A stretch of 64,000 nt of DNA from JAMXLO01 sp035492535 (GTDB lineage: Bacteria > Pseudomonadota > Alphaproteobacteria > Acetobacterales > Acetobacteraceae): positions 3,813 to 67,812 of the forward strand of contig DATJJM010000006.1 in assembly GCA_035492535.1 (NCBI GenBank), written 5' to 3'. Below the pieces are notes generated by a model. The model ran no database searches. It was given only the letters and a program-made list of their open reading frames with translations, and was not told where the DNA came from. The position numbers and the translations under genes were made by a program. Positions 36,248 to 43,120 of the stretch are shown in pieces (positions within the stretch are counted from its first letter, which is position 1; each line of letters begins with the position of its first letter).

Positions 36248-36435
36248 AGCAGCTTCGGCTGCGCTGGCGCCGGGGTGACGCCCGGCACCCGGGGCAGCGG
36301 CTGGTAGCGCGGCGCCTCGTAGCCCGCGTCGACCTGGGCGCGGTGTGCGAGGCACGCCCACACCACCGTGGGGTCAGGCCACAGGCCGAACCCGAACCGG
36401 CCCGGCCCGCCGCAGATCCGACAGGCTCCGCTCAA
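36244..36435 (-). CDS. Small Cys-containing protein
   Basis: 63 residues from TTG at 36435, fixed by TTGA overlap with the previous stop. The N-terminus has CRICGGPG and a later Cys-His (ACLAH), consistent with one zinc site. The C-terminus is Pro-rich. Confidence 0.55.
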   Translation of the reverse strand: MSGACRICGGPGRFGFGLWPDPTVVWACLAHRAQVDAGYEAPRYQPLPRVPGVTPAPAQPKLL

Positions 36436-36635
36436 TCAGGAGGCGAGGCCTCGGGCTGCTTCACCCAGGCCTTGTCCATGATCATCACGCCAGTTTTGCC
36501 AAGCAGGACGCGCGGCATCTCTGGCTCGAGCAGCGCCGCGACCGCGCCGCGGAGCTCCTCGATCTGCCGCGCCTGGGCTTGGTTCTCGGCCTTGAGGGTG
36601 GCGACCTCCTCCCGCAGCCTATCCTCCTCGGTCAT
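36432..36635 (-). CDS. Small coiled-coil protein
   Basis: 67 residues. EEDRLREEVATLKAENQAQA and RQIEELRGAVAALL make a heptad helix over residues 3-38; the rest is hydrophobic then Pro-rich. It is coupled to the beta-helix gene upstream by ATGA and could be a partner of that protein. Confidence 0.55.
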   Translation of the reverse strand: MTEEDRLREEVATLKAENQAQARQIEELRGAVAALLEPEMPRVLLGKTGVMIMDKAWVKQPEASPPD

Positions 36636-37846
36636 GACCACAGGTCTCCCGCGACGTGCGTGGTCGGGATGGTCGGGGTGGTCATCTCGAACACGATCGC
36701 CGACAGCGCTGAGCTGCTCATCCACACCTCCGGGTGCGCAGTGGCGTAGAGCGAGAAGTCGGCGACGGCCATCTGGTGGTACTGGTCGAGCGTCAACGCC
36801 GGCGGCGGCGGAGGCGGAGGAGGCGGCGGTTCCGTCGTGCCTCCACCACCAGTGCCACCACCATCGCCACCCCCACCAGTGCCACCAGTGCCCCCAGTAC
36901 CACCCCCGCCATTGGCACCCCCGCTGCTCGGGTTGATGAACGTCATCGAGCTGGTATCGAGGCTCGGCCGGGAGGCCAGCAGCACGGTGCCCGACTGGGC
37001 CAGGGGCCCGGTGGACAGCTGACCCCCGGTCAGCCCGAACACGCTGTTGTTGGTGAAGCCGATCGTGGTGCCGTTGGCATCGAGGATGCCGCGGCCGCTG
37101 CCGGTGTCGTCGTTGACGACGGTGTTGCCGGTGAGCGCGACGCTGTTGCCGTAGCCGGCGGCGACGCCCTCCTCGGCGTAGGCGACGATGAACGGGTTCT
37201 GGGTTGCGCCACCCTGCTCGATCACGTTGTTGGAGATCTGCGCATTGCCGCCGTTCGGCAGGTCGATGCTGTAGCTGGCGCTGCCGCCGTTATCGAAGAT
37301 CCGGTTGCCGGTGATGGTGTTGTTCGCCGCGCGCGACTTGACCTCGTGGCCGACCACCGCGTCGTGGATGTAGCTGTTGGTCAGGGTGAAGCTGGCGATC
37401 TGCCCGATGTAGAGGTTGTGCGTGCTGCCTGACCCATCGCCGTTGTGCGAGAACTCGCTGTGATCGATGGTGATGCTGCCGTTCGGATCCGCCGCGCCCA
37501 GGATGCCGTCCTGGTTGTCGTGGAAGTAATCGTTCGAGAGGGAGAGGTTGCCGCCCTCGTAGCGAATCGCCGCGCCGTTCCTGTCGGGCACCGTGACACC
37601 TGAGATCTCGAACCCGTTGATGACGACGTTGTCGCCATGCTCGGTGATCATCGCCTTGCCGTCGTCAGGCGAGCGGGTCTCGACCATCTGCACCTCGCCG
37701 TCGACCGCCTGCAGCGTCAGGCTCTTGTCGATCGAGAGGAACTGGTCGGTGTAGACGCCGGCGGCGACGTCGATCGTGTCGCCAGGGTTAGCGGCGTTTA
37801 TCGCAGCCTGGATGGACTGGCCTACGGCCACGTTCAGCACAGTCAT
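36632..37846 (-). CDS. Right-handed parallel beta-helix protein with Gly/Pro linker
   Basis: 404 residues. The opening (VAVGQSIQAAINAANPGDTIDVAAGVY) is the standard start of pectate-lyase-like beta helices. Repeating short coils follow: VVINGFEISG, ITIDHSEFSHN, FTLTNSYIHDA, NTITGNRIFDNGG, ISNNVIEQGG. Residues about 295-340 are poly-Gly then ten prolines, and the last 60 form a separate domain. Beta helices often bind or cleave polysaccharide, so a depolymerase or surface role is possible. No catalytic set can be assigned. It lacks a signal peptide. Confidence 0.75.
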   Translation of the reverse strand: MTVLNVAVGQSIQAAINAANPGDTIDVAAGVYTDQFLSIDKSLTLQAVDGEVQMVETRSPDDGKAMITEHGDNVVINGFEISGVTVPDRNGAAIRYEGGNLSLSNDYFHDNQDGILGAADPNGSITIDHSEFSHNGDGSGSTHNLYIGQIASFTLTNSYIHDAVVGHEVKSRAANNTITGNRIFDNGGSASYSIDLPNGGNAQISNNVIEQGGATQNPFIVAYAEEGVAAGYGNSVALTGNTVVNDDTGSGRGILDANGTTIGFTNNSVFGLTGGQLSTGPLAQSGTVLLASRPSLDTSSMTFINPSSGGANGGGGTGGTGGTGGGGDGGGTGGGGTTEPPPPPPPPPPALTLDQYHQMAVADFSLYATAHPEVWMSSSALSAIVFEMTTPTIPTTHVAGDLWS

Positions 37847-38058
37847 GTTCGCTCCTGTGGTTGGTTGCGGATCAGCTCGACTAAATGGCGGAGCCATTGA
37901 GCTGCGTCGGTTGGGGTCAGCGCGCCCCGCTCGAGAAGGGTGGCAATGTCGCTGAGCGCATTGGCCATCGATCTCGGGACCATAGCAGGCTGCGCCTTCG
38001 GTGTGTGGCTGGCTCCTGCCACCCCGACCGGACGATCCTCCTCATCGGTTGATTTCAT
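37843..38058 (-). CDS. Small hypothetical protein
   Basis: 71 residues, start directly after the RHH gene stop and overlapping the beta-helix gene by ATGA. The C-terminal half is an amphipathic helical hairpin (ANALSDIATLLERGALTP, AAQWLRHLVELIRNQ). The N-terminus is disordered and charged. Function unknown. Confidence 0.6.
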   Translation of the reverse strand: MKSTDEEDRPVGVAGASHTPKAQPAMVPRSMANALSDIATLLERGALTPTDAAQWLRHLVELIRNQPQERT

Positions 38059-38517
38059 TCAAGCTGCCATAGTCGGTTCGCGTGGATCTGCGGGCATTGG
38101 GTTCGCGTCTCCCTCGTCGGTTATCTCGCTATGCTTAGCCGAGGTTAGCTCGGGCTCGGGGGCAGCAATCGCCTTCACCTTCGCCGGCCGAGGCTTTCGC
38201 TCGGGCAGCCCGCGGGCCTCCCTGACGCGCTCACCGACCAGGGCCTTCAGCCCTGGCACCCCCTTGCCGCCGGTGGCCGACAGGACCGCTGCAGAGGCGT
38301 GCAGCAGGGCGTTGAGATCCCCCTCCGCAGGATCCTTGCGCTGTTTAGCGCGGCCCGGCTTAACGTCGATAACCTCGCCGCCGATGCCGTAGGTGTTGAA
38401 GTAGTTGACCAGCCAGACCGGGACCGTGACGTGGGCCTCGTAGGCGGCGGCGTTGATCTTCTCGCGGAGCTCGACTGGGAAGTCCTTCACCAGCCAGGAT
38501 TTCACGTTGGGGGCCAT
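38059..38517 (-). CDS. Ribbon-helix-helix (Arc-like) regulator
   Basis: 152 residues. Residues 5-45 (KSWLVKDFPVELREKINAAA, then VTVPVWLVNYFN) match the beta strand and two helices of an Arc/MetJ-type ribbon-helix-helix domain. The rest is a Lys/Pro/Ala-rich tail. A 31-bp inverted repeat lies 11 bp before the start and a 29-bp near-copy lies inside its own coding sequence at 38121-38149, which strongly suggests self-regulation. It heads the leftward accessory operon. Confidence 0.75.
   Translation of the reverse strand: MAPNVKSWLVKDFPVELREKINAAAYEAHVTVPVWLVNYFNTYGIGGEVIDVKPGRAKQRKDPAEGDLNALLHASAAVLSATGGKGVPGLKALVGERVREARGLPERKPRPAKVKAIAAPEPELTSAKHSEITDEGDANPMPADPREPTMAA
38121..38149. promoter_or_regulatory. 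Second copy of RHH operator inside the RHH gene
   Basis: TTATCTCGCTA, a 4-bp spacer, then TAGCCGAGGTTAGC. It matches the upstream operator at 38528-38558 in both half-sites, with a spacer two bases shorter. It lies in the region encoding the tail of the regulator. Confidence 0.55.
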
Positions 38518-38527
38518 TTGGTAATGT

Positions 38528-38558
38528 TTACCTCGCTAAGCGCATAGCCGAGGTTAGC
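38528..38558. promoter_or_regulatory. Operator of the RHH gene
   Basis: TTACCTCGCTA, a 6-bp spacer, then TAGCCGAGGTTAGC: imperfect inverted half-sites around CTCG(G)CTA. It sits just before the start of the ribbon-helix-helix gene. Confidence 0.6.
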
Positions 38559-38712
38559 CGCGAATTCTTCTTGTTTGCAAGCTGCACGTTTTCCTTGCAA
38601 GCTATTGGAATTGCCCCGAGTCGCGGGGCGGCGGAGTGATCCGAATGGCCTAGAAAAGCGAAGGCCGACCCCGAAGGACCGGCCTCCCTCCCTGGCAGGG
38701 GAAAACTGACGA

Positions 38713-38728
38713 ACTGACAGTTGTCAGT
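38713..38728. promoter_or_regulatory. Palindrome ACTGACA-GT-TGTCAGT
   Basis: Perfect 7-bp arms with 2-bp centre, about 90 bp before the rightward winged-helix gene; a direct half-repeat (AACTGACG) lies just before it. Between 38560 and 38812 I see no gene; a GC stem (AGGCCG/CGGCCT, 38663-38686) is also present. Confidence 0.45.
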
Positions 38729-38814
38729 CTTCCCCAACTCCGTGCCGATTGCAAGCCTCGAAAGAGGGGGGGGAAGCTGCGTCCTGGTTGGTCGGTCTCG
38801 CGGGGAGACCGAGA

Positions 38815-39453
38815 GTGGACCAACATGAGAAGAACGCCGTGCTGTTCGCGGCGGATGACAGCCTGAACCCGAAGCTCCGAGGCCTGCTGCAGCTGCTGCT
38901 GTTCATCCTGGCACCGCGCAACAGTGACGAGGCGACCGCCACCGTGGCGGCGATTGCAGCGAGCTGTGGCGGCAAGGTCCGCACCATCCGGCGCTACCTG
39001 CACCAGCTGGCGGAGCTGGATTACCTCGACGTCCTCGACAACGGCGCGACGCGGCAGGGCGACCGATTCGTCCAGCGGCCGAACACCTACCGCATTCTCA
39101 CCGTGGCCGAGCGCCACGCCCGGCGAACGGCGCGGGCAGCCGAGGTTGAGATCATCACGGTCACACTAGACGGCCAAAATGGCAGCCAGAGTCTTCCCGA
39201 AGAAAGTAAACCTTCTTCCTGTGCCGGTACCGCGCGTGAGGCGGCCCGGGCGTTCTGGCTGCCCTTGCTGCCAGACCCAGACGCTTCGCCCGAAAGGCAA
39301 GGCGCTCACGAGCAAGGAGGCCTGGGCTTTAGCGGGCAGGTGTGGAGTCTACGCGCGGGCCCGCTACGCTCAGCAGCAGCAGCCGCGACACCGTGCCGAG
39401 GGCGTAGCCGACCGCCGCGGCCGCCGTCACCGTCAGCACCAGGACGAACATGA
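38815..39453 (+). CDS. Winged-helix (MarR/replication-type) protein
   Basis: Up to 212 residues from GTG 38815, with GGGGAGAC 7-8 nt upstream. Residues 15-100 make a winged helix: LNPKLRGLLQLLLFILAPRN, VAAIAASCGGKVRTIRRYL (recognition helix) and LAELDYLDVLDNG with a wing. This layout occurs in phage replication initiators and transcription regulators. The last 40 residues lie antisense to a leftward membrane gene (39329-39481) and are Arg/Pro-rich, so the true C-terminus is uncertain. Confidence 0.6.
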   Translation: MDQHEKNAVLFAADDSLNPKLRGLLQLLLFILAPRNSDEATATVAAIAASCGGKVRTIRRYLHQLAELDYLDVLDNGATRQGDRFVQRPNTYRILTVAERHARRTARAAEVEIITVTLDGQNGSQSLPEESKPSSCAGTAREAARAFWLPLLPDPDASPERQGAHEQGGLGFSGQVWSLRAGPLRSAAAAATPCRGRSRPPRPPSPSAPGRT

Positions 39454-39481
39454 AGTAGGTGAACTGGTCCCACCAGCCCAT
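39329..39481 (-). CDS. Tiny membrane protein, end of leftward early operon
   Basis: 50 residues. MGWWDQFTYFMFVLVLTVTA and the following AAAAVGYALG give one long or two short membrane helices, then a short polar tail. It starts one base after the stop of the preceding gene. It is antisense to the end of the rightward winged-helix gene. Confidence 0.6.
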   Translation of the reverse strand: MGWWDQFTYFMFVLVLTVTAAAAVGYALGTVSRLLLLSVAGPRVDSTPAR

Positions 39482-39482
39482 G

Positions 39483-39668
39483 TCACCAGCCGTCGCAGCG
39501 AGGGCACCGCCGCGGCACCGCGTCCCCGAACGCGTCTACGGCATTGCGGATAGCGATCCGCTGGTCGAGCCCGAGCCGGCCGATCGCCCGCTCGATCGCG
39601 TCCAGACAGCGGTCCAGCTCCACCGCGCGCGGATCCGGCGGCTTCACGCGGACGATGTCGGCGCTCAT
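39483..39668 (-). CDS. Small protein with C-terminal CxxC
   Basis: 61 residues. A charged helix (ELDRCLDAIERAIGRLGL) and a C-terminal RRCPRCDGW. Coupled by ATGA to the upstream membrane gene. Function unknown. Confidence 0.55.
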   Translation of the reverse strand: MSADIVRVKPPDPRAVELDRCLDAIERAIGRLGLDQRIAIRNAVDAFGDAVPRRCPRCDGW

Positions 39669-39826
39669 CTGAGGTAATCGAGCCAACGCATCAGCACGAT
39701 CCCGGTCGCAAGACCGCACACATACCAGAGGACGCAGAGCCGCACCCAGCGGCGGGTCAGGTTGGCGAGGTTGGGCGCGGACGCGGACCAGGGGTATCGC
39801 GGCTCTGGCTCTCCCTTTCCTGGCAT
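39665..39826 (-). CDS. Tiny membrane protein
   Basis: 53 residues, start MPGKGEPEPRYPW. One membrane helix near the end (VLWYVCGLATGIVLMRW). It lies 2 nt after the upstream zinc-finger gene and overlaps the next by ATGA. Confidence 0.55.
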   Translation of the reverse strand: MPGKGEPEPRYPWSASAPNLANLTRRWVRLCVLWYVCGLATGIVLMRWLDYLR

Positions 39827-39828
39827 GG

Positions 39829-40218
39829 TCACGACAACCGCAGCCGGCGCTCTGGCGCTTTGCGCTTCCTGGCCAGCGCCCGCTTGGCCGCCTCCATCTC
39901 CATGCGCTTGAACTCGCCGGCGACGTACACCGCGTCGCCATCGCCCATCCGATCGAGCATGATGCGCCGCCGGTTGGTGTCGACGAACGCCGTGCCTGGC
40001 AGCACGAACCGGCGGAACATCCCGATGTAGGCCCTCGCATCGGCCGGGCCGTCGGCGTAGGGCACCGTCGCCGGATCCGCCCGCCGATAGATCCCCGATT
40101 CGGTCCTGGTCGCGCACCAGCCGCAATACTCGATGCGGGGCTGCGCCATCCTGACCGGTGAGTTGGGTTCTGAATCGGTCCAACAGTTGTCGCACACTGC
40201 GTGGGTCCATCGTGTCAA
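39829..40218 (-). CDS. Zinc-finger protein with TTG start
   Basis: 129 residues from TTG at 40218, chosen because AAGGAGG lies 7 nt before it. CDNC and CGWC pairs give a zinc finger over residues 9-35. The C-terminus is a Lys/Arg helix (EAAKRALARKRKAPERR). It looks like a nucleic-acid-binding protein; family unknown. Confidence 0.6.
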   Translation of the reverse strand: MTRWTHAVCDNCWTDSEPNSPVRMAQPRIEYCGWCATRTESGIYRRADPATVPYADGPADARAYIGMFRRFVLPGTAFVDTNRRRIMLDRMGDGDAVYVAGEFKRMEMEAAKRALARKRKAPERRLRLS

Positions 40219-40220
40219 TC

Positions 40221-40382
40221 TCAGTCCTCCTTATTAACGAACCTTGCGATAGCCTCGCGGTCCTCCGGATCCAACGTCCGCAACCACTGGCACATGAAAC
40301 ACAATGGGGGATCTGGCGTGGGGTCTTCTGCGATGGCCTGGAACACATGGCAGCCGCAGTCGGTGCAGATGAACTCGCTCAT
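40221..40382 (-). CDS. Tiny zinc-ribbon protein
   Basis: 53 residues: MSEFICTDCGCHVF and CFMCQW give the two cysteine pairs; the tail is a charged helix (PEDREAIARFVNKED). It ends 2 nt before the TTG of the next gene and supplies the ribosome binding site of that gene from its own last codons. Confidence 0.6.
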   Translation of the reverse strand: MSEFICTDCGCHVFQAIAEDPTPDPPLCFMCQWLRTLDPEDREAIARFVNKED

Positions 40383-40606
40383 CGACTGGCCCACCCGATT
40401 GCACCCGCAAGGTAGAACGATCGGTCGATGTCAGCGCAAGTCTCGGCCCAGCCCAGCCAGAGCGTGGCGATCTCCTGGGTGGTCCTGGATCCGTACCACA
40501 TAGGCACGCGTCCCGCGTCGGTGGCGACCTCGCGCTCGATCTCCTCGCCACGCAGGATGCGGTCGATGCGCTCCAGGATCTCGGCGGGAGCGAGCTGCTC
40601 ACTCAC
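40379..40606 (-). CDS. Small hypothetical protein
   Basis: 75 residues from GTG at 40606, fixed by GTGA overlap. It is largely helical (APAEILERIDRILRGEEIER) with a Trp-rich later part (TLWLGWAETCADIDR). No family recognised. Confidence 0.55.
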   Translation of the reverse strand: MSEQLAPAEILERIDRILRGEEIEREVATDAGRVPMWYGSRTTQEIATLWLGWAETCADIDRSFYLAGAIGWASR

Positions 40607-40809
40607 GCCTCCATGCCCCACCACGTCCTGCAGCACGCCTCGCAGAATTGCGCAGCCCAGCTGTCTTTGTTCCAGATGATCAGCGGGACGAAGTCGTCGT
40701 CGAGCTCCGCATCGCAGTAGGAACAGGTTGTCGCCATCGGTTCGTCAGGGCCGCCCCACGACACCGCCGTCCAGTTGAAGCCCTGGCGCGGACGCAGGCT
40801 GTGCGACAT
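40603..40809 (-). CDS. Small zinc-ribbon protein
   Basis: 68 residues. CSYC in the middle and CEACC near the end, 26 residues apart, form a probable zinc site around FVPLIIWNKDSW. It starts inside the upstream stop (TGATG). Confidence 0.55.
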   Translation of the reverse strand: MSHSLRPRQGFNWTAVSWGGPDEPMATTCSYCDAELDDDFVPLIIWNKDSWAAQFCEACCRTWWGMEA

Positions 40810-41033
40810 CAGTCGATCCCAGCGAAATCGAGGATCCGCTCGGCATAGCGCGACAGCACCGTCCGTACGTCTCGGTCATCCAGCTGGGCGGCCGTGAGGG
40901 TGGCCATCATCGCTGCGGCGAAGGCCTCGATCACCAAGCCAGTCGGCTGGTCCTGCACGATCGGCGCAATCGCGTTCATCAGCTGCTCGGTCATCGCAGT
41001 GCCGGCGTCGAACTGGTCGTCGTCGTCGCTCAT
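40809..41033 (-). CDS. Small acidic helical protein
   Basis: 74 residues, start MSDDDDQFDAG overlapping the TGT-like gene by ATGA. After the acidic N-terminus it is helical (AFAAAMMATLTAAQLDDRDV). It may be a partner of its neighbour; function unknown. Confidence 0.55.
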   Translation of the reverse strand: MSDDDDQFDAGTAMTEQLMNAIAPIVQDQPTGLVIEAFAAAMMATLTAAQLDDRDVRTVLSRYAERILDFAGID

Positions 41034-41611
41034 CCGAATACCATCTGCGGCTGTTGGGCGATTCGATCCAGCCATCGCAACATTCTCCGCTCGTTGATAT
41101 CCGGCGCTGTCGCGAGGAAATTGCCGTCGGCCGAGGCGCAGCCCCACATCGCTGCAGTGCGCAGGCGGACCTCGCTGTTCACCCGGCCCATGTGCACGCC
41201 CTTGCCACGCGCCAGAGCGCCGGCGACCAGCTCACGCGCCTGGTGGGACAATTTGAACCGGGTGGTGCCGCCGATGAACAGGACGTCGAACGCATCCCAT
41301 GGCGGATCGCGCAGGCCGTCCTGGGCGACCAGGGCAGCCCTGAAGCCCGCGTCCCTGATCTTGGCCAGCACTGGCTCCGACAGGCGCCATGTCGCCACAG
41401 GGTCGCCCACGACGTCGGGCGCGGGCGCGAACAGGCACGTTGAGGCGGCGTAGTGGCGGCGGCGCAGGAACTCGAGGTAGAGCCCCTCGTCATACGTGCC
41501 GGTATAGCAGCCGGTATCCGCAGCCCAGGTTCCGGCGAGAAGATCGAAGACTTGGCGCCGCCTGGGCGTGGTCAGGAAACCAAGATCGGGCCGCTTCCCC
41601 ACGAGCGACAT
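41030..41611 (-). CDS. TGT/DpdA-like transglycosylase-fold protein
   Basis: 193 residues, ATG at 41611 with GGAG 8 nt upstream. The C-terminal half has a recognisable pattern: DVLFIGGTTRFKLSHQAREL, GKGVHMGRVNS and WGCASADGNFL, as in phage proteins annotated as queuine tRNA-ribosyltransferase-like and related to DpdA. Tgt-family enzymes swap guanine for a 7-deazaguanine; DpdA acts on DNA. This copy is short for the family (full TGT is about 370 residues). No preQ0 synthesis genes are visible, so the modified base would have to come from the host. Confidence 0.7.
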   Translation of the reverse strand: MSLVGKRPDLGFLTTPRRRQVFDLLAGTWAADTGCYTGTYDEGLYLEFLRRRHYAASTCLFAPAPDVVGDPVATWRLSEPVLAKIRDAGFRAALVAQDGLRDPPWDAFDVLFIGGTTRFKLSHQARELVAGALARGKGVHMGRVNSEVRLRTAAMWGCASADGNFLATAPDINERRMLRWLDRIAQQPQMVFG

Positions 41612-41634
41612 TCGGATCACTCCGCTCAGATAGA

Positions 41635-41886
41635 TCAGGCGACGACCGTGGTGATGACGCCGCCATGGTTGCCGTATGTCGTCACCCTGGCCGCGAACGT
41701 GCGCGCCAGGAGGCAGGTGATCTCCTCCTGCGCCATGTGCTTTTCTGACGCACCGATGCGCTTCGCCTCGGCGAGCAGCTCTTCGCAGAGGATGGTGCGC
41801 GAGCTCTCCACCAGGACGTCGTAGACATCCGGCTCCTTATCGACCGGGCATCGGGCAAACAGCTGGAAGCGATATCTCGCGATCAT
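41635..41886 (-). CDS. Small hypothetical protein
   Basis: 83 residues, ATG at 41886 with AAAGGA about 10 nt upstream. It is alpha/beta with MIARYRFQLFARCPVDKEPD at the start and a helical middle. No diagnostic motif. Confidence 0.6.
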   Translation of the reverse strand: MIARYRFQLFARCPVDKEPDVYDVLVESSRTILCEELLAEAKRIGASEKHMAQEEITCLLARTFAARVTTYGNHGGVITTVVA

Positions 41887-41969
41887 TCCCCCCACGTCCT
41901 TTCAATGATCAGACAGGCGATCCATGCGATCACCACGAGCGTCGGCCATGCGATCCAGATCAGCTCCAT
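41883..41969 (-). CDS. Minimal membrane peptide
   Basis: 28 residues, almost all one membrane helix (ELIWIAWPTLVVIAWIACLI) with a charged tail, coupled by ATGA to the next gene. Its short length makes it uncertain, but spacing to both neighbours is that of a real cistron. Confidence 0.4.
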   Translation of the reverse strand: MELIWIAWPTLVVIAWIACLIIERTWGE

Positions 41970-41973
41970 CGCC

Positions 41974-42282
41974 TCATTCCGGCGGCACGTAATCGGGCGG
42001 CGGATAGACGGACAGGCCGCCGACGTCGATGCCTTGCTCGCGCAGGTGCTTCGCGATGTCATCGCCGAACGCCTCGTGCAGCTGCAGCAGCATCTTGGCG
42101 TGCTCGACCGGGAACATGGCGATCACCCGGCTCACATCGCGCGGCAGATGCTGCAGCACGGCGCGACGCAATGCCTTGACGCCATCAGCAGTTTTGATGG
42201 CTGCTTCGATCGCCTCATCGGTGAGGCGCCGATCCTCGGTCCGGATCTCTAGCAAGAGGCAGAACGTGTGTTTCTCGGCCAT
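41974..42282 (-). CDS. Small hypothetical protein
   Basis: 102 residues, start inside the upstream stop (TGATG). Acidic and mostly helical, with a Pro-rich end (YPPPDYVPPE). No recognised domain. Confidence 0.6.
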   Translation of the reverse strand: MAEKHTFCLLLEIRTEDRRLTDEAIEAAIKTADGVKALRRAVLQHLPRDVSRVIAMFPVEHAKMLLQLHEAFGDDIAKHLREQGIDVGGLSVYPPPDYVPPE

Positions 42283-42500
42283 CAGTGCATCGAGCCTTTC
42301 TGCTGCAGCGACGCATGCACGGAGAGCACCTTGGAGTTGTGATCCATCAGGAACCTGTTGACCACGTAGGGGTCCATATCCCGCACCATCAGGCCCATAG
42401 CGAGCGCCAGGATGTGCAGCATGTCGCCGCAGGAAACCTGCTCCTGCTTGGCGCGATCAACGATCACGGTGACCGCGTCGACTATCTCTTGTTCGTCCAT
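42282..42500 (-). CDS. Small helical protein after the pentamer array
   Basis: 72 residues, start MDEQEIVDAV with AAGGTAGG about 7 nt upstream. All-helical pattern (VDAVTVIVDRAKQEQ, MLHILALAMGLMV). It is the first gene on the far side of the 0.6-kb repeat array in the leftward operon. Confidence 0.6.
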   Translation of the reverse strand: MDEQEIVDAVTVIVDRAKQEQVSCGDMLHILALAMGLMVRDMDPYVVNRFLMDHNSKVLSVHASLQQKGSMH

Positions 42501-42534
42501 CCAGGCACCTACCTTCCCCAAAAGACAGCAACCC

Positions 42535-43118
42535 GGCTGGGCAAGCGTGACCTGCCCAACCGAGCCCTGCCCGGCGCGACCTCGACGGGCGCGCCACGCC
42601 GGTCCTTAACCGCCGCGACGACACCAGAACGAACCCGGCCTAGCCGGGCCCGGCCCCGCGCCGTCTAGCCGCGCCAAGACCGCCACACCGTTTCCGGCCA
42701 AGCCCCGACATGACGAACCAAACCCCGGTTCCCCTTGCCGCGACCGCCATACCAGACCGGACCCGGCCAAGCCCCGGAGCGCCCCGCCACGGCATGCGTT
42801 GCCAAGCCAGGGATTGCCCAGACCGCCACACCGCGTCTAGCCGCCGCCATGCCCGGCCACACCCAGCCAGCCTCGCCTAGACCGCCATGCATGGCCTTGC
42901 CAAACCGGGACGGGACTTACCGTGCCGCGGCCAGACCACGACCGCCGATCCGAGCCTCGCCCTGCCGAAACGAGCCTAGCCTTGTCCGCACCAGGACCGC
43001 CGCGCCTGCGTCTCGCCGTACCCTGAACGGGCCTCGCCGAGCCGCGCCGTTCCATGCCGCAACGCACCTTGTCTCGCCGCGTCACGCCCAGCCAAGACCG
43101 CCGTGACATCCAGCGCCG
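42535..43118 (-). repeat. Array of GGCNN pentamers, no gene
   Basis: On the minus strand this 0.58-kb stretch is a run of five-base units, mostly GGCNN or GNNNN in the same register, for example GGCTA GGCTC, GGCAG GGCGA GGCTC and GGCTA GACGG. A recurring GTGTGGCGGTC/GCATGGCGGTC-type unit appears near 42678, 42742, 42821, 42880, 42940 and 42995 (plus-strand GACCGCC), about every 60 bp. Open frames through it are five-base-repeat artefacts rich in Gly, Arg, Trp and Ala. It lies between the recombination genes and the rest of the leftward operon and would be transcribed with them. Confidence 0.75.
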
Positions 43119-43120
43119 CA

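Noticed and set aside
38528..38737. Minus-strand frame of 69 codons in the divergent control region
   Set aside because: Covers operator and palindrome sequences, lacks a ribosome binding site and has no protein-like pattern.
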